64,000 nt of DNA, from NCBI RefSeq assembly GCF_020907985.1, contig NZ_JAJJPA010000012.1, positions 99,181 through 163,180 of the forward strand, read 5' to 3'. Origin of the DNA: Kitasatospora humi (lineage in GTDB: Bacteria; Actinomycetota; Actinomycetes; Streptomycetales; Streptomycetaceae). Below are positions 24,480 to 32,991 of the stretch, in pieces. A program made the position numbers and the translations under genes. Numbering within the stretch: the stretch's first letter is position 1; every line of letters begins with the position of its first letter. The notes under the pieces were generated by a model. It saw only the letters and a program-made list of their open reading frames with translations. It made no database searches and was not told where the DNA came from.

Positions 24480-25049
24480 TTACCGGCCAGCCGGCTCCGT
24501 ACCCTGGCAGCATGGCTCGTTCAGGTGGCCCGACCCGTCCGCGGCTGCGGACCGGAGCGCATCGCCGTAGTCCTCACCGATGGCGACGACGCCGCCCCGG
24601 ATGCCCATGACCACCGCATGCGTGCGGTCGGACGCGCCCAACTTCGAGAAGACGGCGGACAGGTGGTTCTTGACGGTCTTCTCGGAGATCCCCAGTGACG
24701 TCGCCACGCGGCGGTTCGAGTTCCCCCGGGCCACCAGCAGCAGCACTTCACGCTCGCGGGCCGTCAGCAGGGAGAGCGCCTCGCAACAGGTCGGATCGAG
24801 GCCCACCGCAGGGGTGCCGGCCAGGGATTCCCGGTCGCCCTCCTCCTCGGCCTCGGCCTCGGCCTCGGTCAGCAGGCTCTCGATCACCTTCTCCTGGACG
24901 TCCAGGGCGCTGCGCACCTCGCTCAGGACGACGTGCATCCGGTCGACGGCTTCGGCGAGCGCCGCGACCGGCGAGAGCTGTGCGCCGCACGACCGGCAGT
25001 CCGCCCGTCCGCGCAACGCTGCCATTCCCCTCGGACCGCCATGTTTCAT
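24480..25049 (-). CDS. LuxR-type DNA-binding regulator
   Basis: 189 residues from ATG 25049 (GAAGGGA upstream; a TTG at 25058 is also possible). The C-terminal LuxR/GerE helix-turn-helix is clear: LTAREREVLLLVARGNSNRR, SEKTVKNHLSAVFSKLG. There is no receiver domain. The N-terminus has a small Cys pair (DCRSC) and an acidic run EAEAEAEEEGD near residue 65. It sits among cluster genes, between the aldehyde dehydrogenase and the GlxA-type gene, and is probably pathway-specific. Confidence 0.88.
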   Translation of the reverse strand: MKHGGPRGMAALRGRADCRSCGAQLSPVAALAEAVDRMHVVLSEVRSALDVQEKVIESLLTEAEAEAEEEGDRESLAGTPAVGLDPTCCEALSLLTAREREVLLLVARGNSNRRVATSLGISEKTVKNHLSAVFSKLGASDRTHAVVMGIRGGVVAIGEDYGDALRSAAADGSGHLNEPCCQGTEPAGR

Positions 25050-25203
25050 CAGGTGCAAATCCCTTCACGCGGACGGCAACTCACTGTGCTCTGCTGACGG
25101 CCCGGTGCCTTCTCCGGTGCGGACACCGCAGGTGCTCCGCACGCCGTCACAGGTGTTCCGGGTAGCGCTGTTCCGCATCGCGCCGGGGTTGTTCCCGGCA
25201 GGG

Positions 25204-26670
25204 TCAGAGCGACCGGCCGCGCGGCCGGGTGTTGATCGCCACGGTCTTGCACCGCGTGTACTCGCGCAGCGCCTCCAGCCCCTTCTCCACTCCGATGCCG
25301 GAGCGCTTGTAGCCGCCGAAGGGCAGTTCCACTCCGCCGGCCGCACTGTAGTTGTTGACGAAGACCTGGCCCGCCCGCAGCTGCCCGGCCAGCCAGTGGG
25401 CGGTGGCGACGTCGGACGTCCAGACGCCGGCGGCGAGCCCGTAGCTGGTCCGGTTGGCGAGGTCGACGGCTTCGTCCAGCGAGCCGAAGGCCGACACGCA
25501 CAGGACCGGGCCGAAGACCTCCTCGTTGAAGAGCCGGTGATCGGGTGCCACCCGGTCGAAGATCGTGGGTTCCACGTAGAACCCGTCGGTGTACTGCGCC
25601 CCCGCCGGCACCCCACCGCCGGTGGCGAGGACGCAGTCCCGCCGGCCCTGGGCCAGGTAGTCGAGCACCCGGGCATGCTGCTTCGCGGAGATCAGCGGCC
25701 CCATGTCGGGATCGGTGGTCCCCGCGCCGATCCGCAGCCCGCGGAACGCCTCCACCAGGGCCGCGACCAGCTCCTCGTGCACGGATTCGTGCACCAGCAG
25801 CCGGCTGCCCGCGGAGCAGTTCTGGCCGGCGTGCTCGGTGATCGACCGGACGATCAGCGGTACGGCGGCCTCGGCGTCGAAGTCCGGGAGGACGATGTGC
25901 GGCGACTTCCCGCCGAGCTCCAGGGTGACCGGGACGATGGTGCGCGCCGCGGCGGCCATCACCGCTTCACCGACCTCCCGGGATCCGGTGAAGGCCAGGC
26001 GGTCCACACCGGGGTGGCCGGTGAGCGCGGCCCCCGCCTCCTCCCCGTATCCCGGCACGACGTTCAACGCCCCGGGGGGCAGCCCGGCTTCGAGCGCGAT
26101 CTCCGCCAGCCGGAGGGAGGTCAGGGGCGCGTCCTCGGCCGGTTTGAGCACCGAGCAGTTCCCGGCGGCCAGCGCGGGTGCGACGGTCCTGGCCGCGACC
26201 TGGAGCGGGTAGTTCCACGGGATGATGTGCCCGCACACCCCGTACGGCTCCCGCAGGGTGAAGGCGAGCAGGTCGGACTGGGAGAGAATCGTTTCTCCAC
26301 CCAGCGCCTCGACCGCGCCGGCGTAGAAGTCGAAGTAGCGCGCCGCCACGTCGACGTCGGTCCGCGCCTGGCTGATCGGCTTGCCGGTGTCGCGGGTCTC
26401 CAGGGCGGCCAGTTCCGAGCGCGCCGCGCGCAGGCCCTGGGCGATCCGGCGGCAGACCAGCGACCGCTCGGCGGCCGTGGTGAAGCGCCAGGTCGTCTCG
26501 TACGCGTCCCTGGCCGCCGCCACCGCCTCGGCCACCTCCGCGGCACCGCAGCGCGGCACCCGGGCGAACGGCCGGCCGTCCGACGGGTCCAGGACCTCGA
26601 TCCACTCCTCCGTGGCCACTTTCTTCGCCGCGATGACGGCCGGGTGGTCCACCGTGTTCAATGTGCTCAT
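25204..26670 (-). CDS. NAD(P)-dependent aldehyde dehydrogenase
   Basis: 488 residues. ALDH-superfamily signatures: PWNYPLQVAARTVAPALAAG, FTGSREVG, the general-base Glu in LELGGKSP, the nucleophile Cys in GQNCSAGSR, and EEVFGPV near the C-terminus. It resembles betaine-aldehyde or gamma-aminobutyraldehyde type enzymes. ATG 26670; the longer frame upstream passes through a 16-bp minisatellite and is rejected. Next to the transhydrogenase homologue it could oxidise a semialdehyde intermediate of the cluster, but its substrate is unproven. Confidence 0.9.
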   Translation of the reverse strand: MSTLNTVDHPAVIAAKKVATEEWIEVLDPSDGRPFARVPRCGAAEVAEAVAAARDAYETTWRFTTAAERSLVCRRIAQGLRAARSELAALETRDTGKPISQARTDVDVAARYFDFYAGAVEALGGETILSQSDLLAFTLREPYGVCGHIIPWNYPLQVAARTVAPALAAGNCSVLKPAEDAPLTSLRLAEIALEAGLPPGALNVVPGYGEEAGAALTGHPGVDRLAFTGSREVGEAVMAAAARTIVPVTLELGGKSPHIVLPDFDAEAAVPLIVRSITEHAGQNCSAGSRLLVHESVHEELVAALVEAFRGLRIGAGTTDPDMGPLISAKQHARVLDYLAQGRRDCVLATGGGVPAGAQYTDGFYVEPTIFDRVAPDHRLFNEEVFGPVLCVSAFGSLDEAVDLANRTSYGLAAGVWTSDVATAHWLAGQLRAGQVFVNNYSAAGGVELPFGGYKRSGIGVEKGLEALREYTRCKTVAINTRPRGRSL

Positions 26671-26714
26671 GCCAGCGTCAAGCTCCTCGGGTCGTCGCGC
26701 TCTCCGGGCTGGAA

Positions 26715-26778
26715 GCTCCTCGGACTGGTCGCTCCTCGGAGTGGTAGCTCCTCGGACTGGTCGCTCCTCGGGCTGGGG
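26715..26778. repeat. Four tandem copies of a 16-bp unit
   Basis: Unit gctcctcggactggtc, four copies with one to three changes each, between the transhydrogenase stop and the aldehyde dehydrogenase start. A further partial copy lies about 25 bases away. It fills the leader of the aldehyde dehydrogenase mRNA. Confidence 0.8.
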
Positions 26779-26794
26779 GTGCGGGGGCCGGCGG

Positions 26795-28105
26795 TCAGTC
26801 GGCCAGTGATTCCGCCAGGATCCTCTGGAGGTCGCGGGCGCCGACGTCACGCGGGCAGCACACCAGCAGCCGCTGCTGCTTGAGCGCTCCGTCGACGAGC
26901 GCGGGGAGGTCCCGCTGGGTGTATCCGAAACCGGCGATCCCCCCGGGCCCTCCGGTGTCGGCCACCAGGCTCCGCAGGGTGGCCGGTAGCACGTCCGCAC
27001 CGTTCGCGGCGGTGATGCCGTTGAGGTTCGCACCGAGCAACTCGGCGGCCCGCAGGTGGCGTTCGGGCGCGGTGGGATAGGTGAAGCGGAACGCCGCCGC
27101 AGCGGTGGAGACGACCGCCGCGCCGTGCGGCACCATGGCGTGGTCGACCGCGTAGCCGTCGGGACGGTAGTCGCGCACCAGGCCGGCGATCGGGTACGCG
27201 CAGGCGTGCGGGATGTGGGTGCCGGCGTTGCCGAAGCCCATCCCGGCGAACGTGGCCGCCCGGCTCATCCCCGTCCGCGCCTCCAGGTCGGCCGAGTTGA
27301 GGACGGCCCGCCGGAGGTAGCGGCCCACCAGGCGCAGTGCCTCCTCCGCCCAGATGTCACTGATCGGATTGGCGCCGACGTACAGCGGCCGGTCCGCGGG
27401 CGAGGGGTACGGGGGACGACGGTCGTAGGGACGGGCCGTGTACGACTCGCAGGCGTGCGTCAGCACGTCGTAGCCCGAGGCGGCGGTGACCGCCGGGGGC
27501 AGGGTGAGCGTGTTCACCGGGTCGACCAGGGCCAGCGTGGGACGCAGCCGCAGGTCGCTGATCCCCGTCTTCACGTTCAGCCCCGTGACGCCGAGGGCCA
27601 CCATCGCGGTGCACTCGCTCCCGCTCCCGGCCGTGGTCGGCACTGCCACCAGCGGCTTCAGCGGACCGGGTATCGGGCGGCCGGCGCCGATCGGCGGGTT
27701 GAGGTAGTCGCGGACCGGGTGGCCGGGGTAGCTGAGCAGCAGGTTCAGCATCTTGGCCGTGTCGATCGAACTGCCGCCCCCCAGGCCGACGTAGCCGTCC
27801 ACCTCCAGGGATTCCAGTTCGCGGGCGGCCAGCGTGCAGCTCTCATCGGTGGGTTCCACCAGGGCACGGTCGAAGAGTGAAACCGAGAGCCCCTCCTGCT
27901 CGAGCTGCTTGGCGACCCGGGCGGGCAGGCCCAGCGCCGCCAGCCCGGGGTCCGTCACCAGCAGCACCGAGCGGACCTTGGCGGCGGCCAACTCGTACCC
28001 GAGCTCCCGGGTGGCGCCGACACCGAATTTCAGCGGCGGCGCCTGCCAGCCGATGATCCTCTCGTGTTCCGGTGCGTTGTCGCCGATCCCCGCAAATGGC
28101 TCCAC
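26795..28105 (-). CDS. Hydroxyacid-oxoacid transhydrogenase (ADHFE1-like Fe-ADH)
   Basis: 436 residues, group III metal-dependent alcohol dehydrogenase. It matches the ADHFE1/HOT branch rather than ordinary Fe-ADHs: VEPTDES, YVGLGGGSSIDTAKMLNL, PLKPLVAVPTTAGSGSE, the insert SYTARPYDRRPPYPSPADRP, ANPISDIWAEEALRLV and FAGMGFGNAGTHIPHACAYPI. Metal ligands are in the DVLTHACES, NAGTHIPHA and DHAMVPHG segments. HOT couples 4-hydroxybutyrate oxidation to 2-oxoglutarate reduction without free NAD. In this cluster it may interconvert a four-carbon hydroxy acid and semialdehyde (for example homoserine/aspartate semialdehyde). GTG start; transcribed ahead of the aldehyde dehydrogenase. Confidence 0.87.
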   Translation of the reverse strand: MEPFAGIGDNAPEHERIIGWQAPPLKFGVGATRELGYELAAAKVRSVLLVTDPGLAALGLPARVAKQLEQEGLSVSLFDRALVEPTDESCTLAARELESLEVDGYVGLGGGSSIDTAKMLNLLLSYPGHPVRDYLNPPIGAGRPIPGPLKPLVAVPTTAGSGSECTAMVALGVTGLNVKTGISDLRLRPTLALVDPVNTLTLPPAVTAASGYDVLTHACESYTARPYDRRPPYPSPADRPLYVGANPISDIWAEEALRLVGRYLRRAVLNSADLEARTGMSRAATFAGMGFGNAGTHIPHACAYPIAGLVRDYRPDGYAVDHAMVPHGAAVVSTAAAAFRFTYPTAPERHLRAAELLGANLNGITAANGADVLPATLRSLVADTGGPGGIAGFGYTQRDLPALVDGALKQQRLLVCCPRDVGARDLQRILAESLAD

Positions 28106-28863
28106 CGTCTGCTCTCGCTTTCGCTAGTGAACCGACCAGTGCGACTGGAAGGCGCAGGCCCGTGCGGGGCGCGCGTATGACGGCCGCAGAATTCAAGATC
28201 ATGGCCATGCCAGAAGTTCGCTGTGAAGGTTACCAAACGAATCCTGGATCGAACATCCCCTCAATGAGCCGTCAACTCCGTATCCCCACAAGGCGAATGG
28301 ATGCCCACTGACCACCCCGACGCACCACGGCCCCCATCCGGCCGTCACGTGGGCCTGCGCCTCTGTTCTCCCATGGCACAGCCCAGCCCTCCTTGCCCTC
28401 GTGTGTATCTGCGGTAAACGGGTCGGGGCCGATGTGGCAGCGCTCGACCGCGCCCCCTCCGGCGGAATCCGGAGAATTCCGCTCCCTGGGGAATTGGACG
28501 CTCCGCCGGTATTTCCCGGCCGAGCGTCAGCGCCGGGCGGCCATGGAACTCGGGTGCGAACAAACATCCGGGCGCTGCCCGGCCTGCGTCCCCATGAACC
28601 CCCACGCGCGACAGGGCGGCCGTGCCCGCTGCTCGTCGTCCTCCTCCTGGCGTCGCCACTCGGGTGGAGAGGCATCCCATCGAGCAGTTGGTCGGCCGGT
28701 TGCCGCGGTGACTGTCTCAGGGACGGTTGCGCCTCTTGGCTGCCGACGGTCCGGCGCCAAGGATCCTGACAGCGGTACGGACACCGCCCGGCCGACGGGA
28801 ACCACGGCGCCGAGATCGGGCCGGCACGACCCTCAGAGCAACGTCCAGGAAAGGTCAACAGCC
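28106..28863. other. Gene-free stretch between the cluster and a lectin gene
   Basis: About 760 bp. Open frames here have poor composition and no ribosome sites. It includes a less GC-rich stretch (about 28195-28290) likely to hold the promoter of the transhydrogenase operon. It marks the right edge of the cluster. Confidence 0.55.
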
Positions 28864-29487
28864 ATGAAGAGCAGCACCTCGCCGAAACGGCACCGCGCGA
28901 TCCGACTGATGGCCATCAGCGGCATCGCCATCCTCGCCCCCCTCGCCGGCACGGTGAGCGCGCACGCGGCCGGCACCAGCACGCACGTCACCTTCGCGGG
29001 ACAGTTCGCCCTCTACAACGACACCACGGGCAAGTGCGCCGACCTGCCCAACTACGGTTCCAACCCGGTCAACACCCCCGTGACGCAGTACAACTGCACC
29101 TTGGGACCCGGCGACAACCAGATGTGGGACTGGGAGGCCACCCGCTCGGTGAACGGCGTCCAGCTCTACGAGTTGGTCAACGACAAGAGCGGTCTGTGCA
29201 TGGACCTGCCGAACTACGGTTCCGTCCCGGCGGGCACCAGGGTGTCCACCTACACCTGCAACTACTCCTACCCCTACAACGACAACCAGGAGTTCTACCG
29301 AATCTGGGTCAACAGCACCGAGACCGAGGTGGTCAACCTCGCCTCCGGCCTCTGCCTCGACGTGTCCGGTTGGGCCAGTGACGGCAGCGACATGGCGAAC
29401 AACCTGCCGCTGACCATGTACCCCTGCTACAACGCCTCCTGGGCGAACGGCGGTTACGACGACCACCTGTGGTCGCTCGTCAACTGA
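28864..29487 (+). CDS. Secreted ricin-type beta-trefoil lectin
   Basis: 207 residues. A Sec signal peptide (SPKRHRAIRLMAISGIAILAP then AHAAGTS) is followed by a ricin-B/RICIN-like trefoil with three repeats bearing the K/S-x-C-x-D-L/V pattern (GKCADLPNYGS, SGLCMDLPNYGS, SGLCLDVSGWAS) and Cys pairs that can form a disulfide in each lobe (YNC, YTC, YPC). ATG 28864 with AGGAAAGG upstream. No catalytic domain is attached, so it is a free extracellular carbohydrate-binding protein; the ligand is unknown. A hairpin terminator follows. Confidence 0.85.
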   Translation: MKSSTSPKRHRAIRLMAISGIAILAPLAGTVSAHAAGTSTHVTFAGQFALYNDTTGKCADLPNYGSNPVNTPVTQYNCTLGPGDNQMWDWEATRSVNGVQLYELVNDKSGLCMDLPNYGSVPAGTRVSTYTCNYSYPYNDNQEFYRIWVNSTETEVVNLASGLCLDVSGWASDGSDMANNLPLTMYPCYNASWANGGYDDHLWSLVN

Positions 29488-29530
29488 CCCCGCACAAGGC
29501 GGATCAGCGCGCTGAGCCGTCAGCGTGAGC

Positions 29531-29571
29531 GCGGAACGGCCGGCTGTCGAGTTCAGGGCCGGCCGTTCCGC
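29531..29571. terminator. Bidirectional hairpin overlapping the NB-ARC gene end
   Basis: Perfect 14-bp stem (29531-29544 with 29558-29571) and 13-base loop, 44 bases after the lectin stop. The stop codon of the minus-strand regulator (29553-29555) lies in the loop, so its last codons are encoded in the stem. Confidence 0.8.
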
Positions 29572-31166
29572 CTTCTCGTCTCCGGCTCCGGCCAGGGCCG
29601 CAGCGCCGTGGCGAGCACCCGGGCCTCGACCGGCCGGCCGAGGGAGAACGCGAGGCGGATGACCGCGGCGAGGTTGGCCCGTTCGGCACTGCACCAGGCC
29701 ACCGCCTGCTCGGAGTCGGCGAGGCCGCTCACGAGTCCGAGCGGCGGCTCGGGTTCCAGTGGGACGTGGGTGGGTCGCGACCGGATCAGGGCCAGGGCGT
29801 GCTCGGCGGTGTGGGCGTACCAGCGGATCACCCGGCGGGACGCGGCCAGCTGGTCGGCGGGAGCGAGGTCGCGCCGGGCGTACTCCCGGGCGCAGGCCCG
29901 CAGCAGGTCGTGCATCCGGTACCGGTCGGGCGCGACGGTGCCGAGCAGGCTGGCATCCACCAGCTGCTCCAGCAGCCCCCGTGTCCGGCACGGGTCCATG
30001 CCCAACAGTGCGGCGGCAGCCGGCAGCGGAAGCTCCGGGGCGGGGAACAGGCTGAGCAGCCGCAGCGCCCGAGCGGCGCTCAACTCGCCTTCACCGTCGA
30101 TGAGTCGGGTGAAACCAAGGGGCTCGACCTGGAGCATTTCGGGACGGTACGCCTCGCCTTCTAGCGCCTCGGCCAGATGGGCGAGTGACCACTCGGGCCG
30201 GTTGGCCAGCCGGGTCGCAGCGAGCCGCACCGCGAGCGGCAGACCGCCGCAGGCCGTCAGGATCGCGTCGGCCGCCGCCGGTTCCGCCGCCACCCGGGAA
30301 GCCCCGACGATGCGGCCGAACAGACACCGCGCGTCCTCGGCGGGCAGCTCTTCGAGGTGCTCCCGCACGGCACCGGGCGGACTCGCCAGCCGGTTGCGGC
30401 TGGTGATCAGGACGGCGCTTCCGCGGGATCCCGGCAGCAGCGGGCCGACCTGGGCCGCGTCAAGTGCGTCGTCCAGCACCACCAGGCAGTGCTTGCCGGC
30501 CAGCAGGCTGCGGAACCTGGCGGCCCTGGCGTCCAGGTCGTCGGGCAGCGACTCGGGCATCTGCCCGAGGTCGCGCAACCAGCCGGCCAGCACCTCGGCG
30601 GGGTCGCGCGGCGCCGGGCCGGTGCCGCGCAGGTCGGCGTGCAGTTGGCCGTCGGGGAAGTGCCGGGCGACCGAGTGCGCCACCTGGAGCGCCAAAGCGG
30701 TCTTGCCGTACCCCCCGCCTCCGGTCAGCACGGCGATGGGCACCTGGCCGGGCGCGCCGCAACTGTGCAGCAACACCTCGGCCAGGCCGTCGATCTTCTC
30801 GGTCCGTCCGACGAAATCAGCGACCACCGCCGGCAGTTGGGCCAGCCGCCGGGATGCCTCCGCCGCATCCGGCGCCTCCGCCAGCGGCGGCCGCGGTGCC
30901 GCGGCGGCCTGCTCCGTCTCGTCCAGGAGCTGCAGCAGCCGGCCGCTGTCAGTGCCGAGCGCAGCCAACAGGCTCTCCAGTGCCGGTCGGCTGACCGGCC
31001 GTTTCCCGTTGAGCCAGCGCTCCCAGGAGGCTCGGCTGTAGTGGGTCAGCCGGCCGATCTCCTGGAAGGACAGGCCCCGGGCGTCCTTCAGGGCCCGCAG
31101 TTCGACGACGAGCCGGCGAGCGGTCGGCGGTAACTCGTCGGGCAGCGGGGACCATACGAACGGCAT
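29553..31166 (-). CDS. XRE/NB-ARC regulator without TPR array (shortened)
   Basis: 537 residues from ATG 31166 (GGAGAC upstream). Domains in order: an XRE-like helix-turn-helix (LSFQEIGRLTHYSRASWERW, about 30-50), a Pro/Ala linker, then a STAND/NB-ARC ATPase with P-loop GGGGYGKTALA, Walker B CLVVLDDA, LITSRN sensor and GGLPLAVRLA. The arm and winged-helix segment LHDLLRACAREYARR-type follows. Family members normally continue with several hundred residues of TPR repeats; this one ends about 60 residues after the winged helix with an Arg-rich tail that overlaps a terminator. It could be a truncated relic or a naturally short form. Probable target: the neighbouring genes. Confidence 0.78.
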   Translation of the reverse strand: MPFVWSPLPDELPPTARRLVVELRALKDARGLSFQEIGRLTHYSRASWERWLNGKRPVSRPALESLLAALGTDSGRLLQLLDETEQAAAAPRPPLAEAPDAAEASRRLAQLPAVVADFVGRTEKIDGLAEVLLHSCGAPGQVPIAVLTGGGGYGKTALALQVAHSVARHFPDGQLHADLRGTGPAPRDPAEVLAGWLRDLGQMPESLPDDLDARAARFRSLLAGKHCLVVLDDALDAAQVGPLLPGSRGSAVLITSRNRLASPPGAVREHLEELPAEDARCLFGRIVGASRVAAEPAAADAILTACGGLPLAVRLAATRLANRPEWSLAHLAEALEGEAYRPEMLQVEPLGFTRLIDGEGELSAARALRLLSLFPAPELPLPAAAALLGMDPCRTRGLLEQLVDASLLGTVAPDRYRMHDLLRACAREYARRDLAPADQLAASRRVIRWYAHTAEHALALIRSRPTHVPLEPEPPLGLVSGLADSEQAVAWCSAERANLAAVIRLAFSLGRPVEARVLATALRPWPEPETRRRNGRP

Positions 31167-31997
31167 GAGTGTCTCCAACGCGCGGTAGGGCGCCACCACC
31201 GGCGGGTGGACGCGTCTCACCCACCGCGGTCAGGCGGCCCGCCCTCCGGGTGCCGGAGAGCGCGGCCATGCGTGCGCGGCCGGTCGTGTGCACTCGGCAC
31301 GCTGCGGAATCCGATGCTTCGTCATGCCCGCACCACCATCCCGGTCTGGAGCCGGGAATCGCGGTCACTGCCCGGGCGGTACGACGCGAGGTGCCGTCTC
31401 AGCCCGTGATCGGCGCATCCGGTCGCCGGCCGAACCGGTCAGCGGCGCCAACGGCGCCCGGTGCGTTCATGGTTGGCCCGTACTTGAGCGCGTTCATGGT
31501 CTCCCCCGACGTCCCGTTCTCCCCCGATGTCGGCACGCTTACGGCACCCGCACACCGCTACCAGGATCACTCAACGCCCAACCCAACGCAAGGTTCGGTG
31601 TGTTGCACGGGTAATCTCGTCACCCGGCCGGGAGGCAAGCAGCCGCCCCTGCTTGAGCTGCCTCCAGCGCGGCCACACCTCACACCGTGCCTCCGCCGGG
31701 GGCGGCTTCCGCAACTCCCCCCGGCCCCGGCTGCCGTGGAACGGCGGACCGCCCGGAAGGTTCCGCACCGGCGGGTCGACCGCGAAGCCCAACGGTCGTG
31801 GCTTTTTCGCCAGGTGCACGGCCAAGCGCCGGGCCGCCCCGCCGGCGCCCGTCCGGCAGTGCGACCCGGTCAACCGGACTGCCCTGAGCTGTGAAGTCGT
31901 GCCCTTGAAAATTGACCCCGCCAAACGCTCATATTTTCGGCCAATCGGATGATACGTTCCGCGACGACCAAGGAGACGAAGAAGTCTGGGAGGGTCC
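31167..31997. other. Long spacer without a convincing gene
   Basis: About 830 bp. A plus-strand frame (31169-31894) is Pro/Arg/Ala-rich with no ribosome site and is not accepted. The segment 31905-31970 is clearly lower in GC and probably contains the promoter of the methyltransferase gene at 31998. Confidence 0.5.
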
Positions 31998-32708
31998 GTG
32001 GAAGGCCACGAGGTGCGCAAACTCGCCGAGCTCGAAGACCGGCACTGGTGGTACAAGGAGAGGCGGGTACTGCTGGGGCGGGAGCTTGCCAAGTTCAGCA
32101 AGGCGGGCACCGCGCTGGACATCGGGGCCGCGGGCGGGGGCAACACCCGGGTGCTGCGCGCACACGGCTGGCGGCCGGTCGCCCTCGAGTACGGCGCGGA
32201 GGGCGCCCAGGTGGCCCGCGACCGCGGTCTCACCGTGATGCGGGCCGACGCCCGCAGGCTCCCGATCGCCGACGGCGCGATCGACCTGGTGGTCGCCTTC
32301 GACGTGCTGGAGCACATCGAGGAGGACGACGCGGCGATGGCCGAGATCCACCGGGTGCTGCGCCCGGGCGGGGTGGCGCTCATCGCGGTGCCGAGCGACA
32401 TGAAGCTCTGGTCGGCGCACGACGTCGCGGTCGGCCACGTCCGCCGCTACACCCGCGACACCCTGCGCAAGGTGATCGTCGGCAGCGGTTTCACCATGGA
32501 GACGCTGGAGAGCTGGAACGTGCTGCTGCGCCCGGCCGCCGCCTGGCGCCGGAAGAAGAGCACCGGCAGCGACCTGGACGACGTGCCGGCCCTCACCAAC
32601 AAGGCGCTCAGCGCGATGATCGCCGCCGAGCGCTACCTGCCGGTCAAGGGCCTGCCGGGTGTCTCCCTACTGACCCGGGCCCGCAAGCCCACCACCGCCG
32701 CCAAGTAG
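31998..32708 (+). CDS. Class I SAM-dependent methyltransferase
   Basis: 236 residues; GTG 31998 with GGGAGGG directly upstream. It has the Methyltransf_11-type core: LDIGAAGGGNTRVLR (motif I), LEYGAEGAQVAR, then DLVVAFDVLEHIEEDDAAM and RVLRPGGVALIAVPS. The start EDRHWWYKERRVLL is common in methyltransferases that act near polysaccharide or lipid-linked sugars. It stands alone; substrate unknown. Confidence 0.85.
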   Translation: MEGHEVRKLAELEDRHWWYKERRVLLGRELAKFSKAGTALDIGAAGGGNTRVLRAHGWRPVALEYGAEGAQVARDRGLTVMRADARRLPIADGAIDLVVAFDVLEHIEEDDAAMAEIHRVLRPGGVALIAVPSDMKLWSAHDVAVGHVRRYTRDTLRKVIVGSGFTMETLESWNVLLRPAAAWRRKKSTGSDLDDVPALTNKALSAMIAAERYLPVKGLPGVSLLTRARKPTTAAK

Positions 32709-32873
32709 GCGTTGCCATGAGCAGGGGACCTCCGTCGACGGCCTTCGGTCGCAGCCGCACGCGCTGCGGTCGGCGCACCGCCGAACGGAAGTCCCCCTGG
32801 TGCGCGCCTTTGGAGGACGCCGCATTGATCCGGCCGGCGAGCGGCCGGGTGATCCGGCATCACACGGGTCCCA

Positions 32874-32933
32874 GGGCAGTCGCCGGTCCACGGGCTGCGC
32901 GCCCTGCTCCACCAGCAGGTCGTTCGCCCGACT
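32874..32933 (-). pseudogene. Relic of a uracil-DNA glycosylase C-terminus
   Basis: On the minus strand 20 codons read SRANDLLVEQGAQPVDRRLP, matching the last 20 residues of the intact ung product at 40485 ([20 protein letters not shown]) at 17 positions. The match starts and stops abruptly; no other part of ung is present, and the frame runs on past where ung would stop. A remnant of a lost second ung or of a small duplication. Confidence 0.75.
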
Positions 32934-32991
32934 GGACTTGCCGGGAGCCGAAGAGACGGCACCTCCTGCGCCGCACCCAGCCCCTTGCGGC

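Noticed and set aside
31169..31894. 241-residue plus-strand open frame
   Set aside because: Pro/Arg/Ala-rich, no ribosome site, no domain; typical spurious frame of high-GC DNA.
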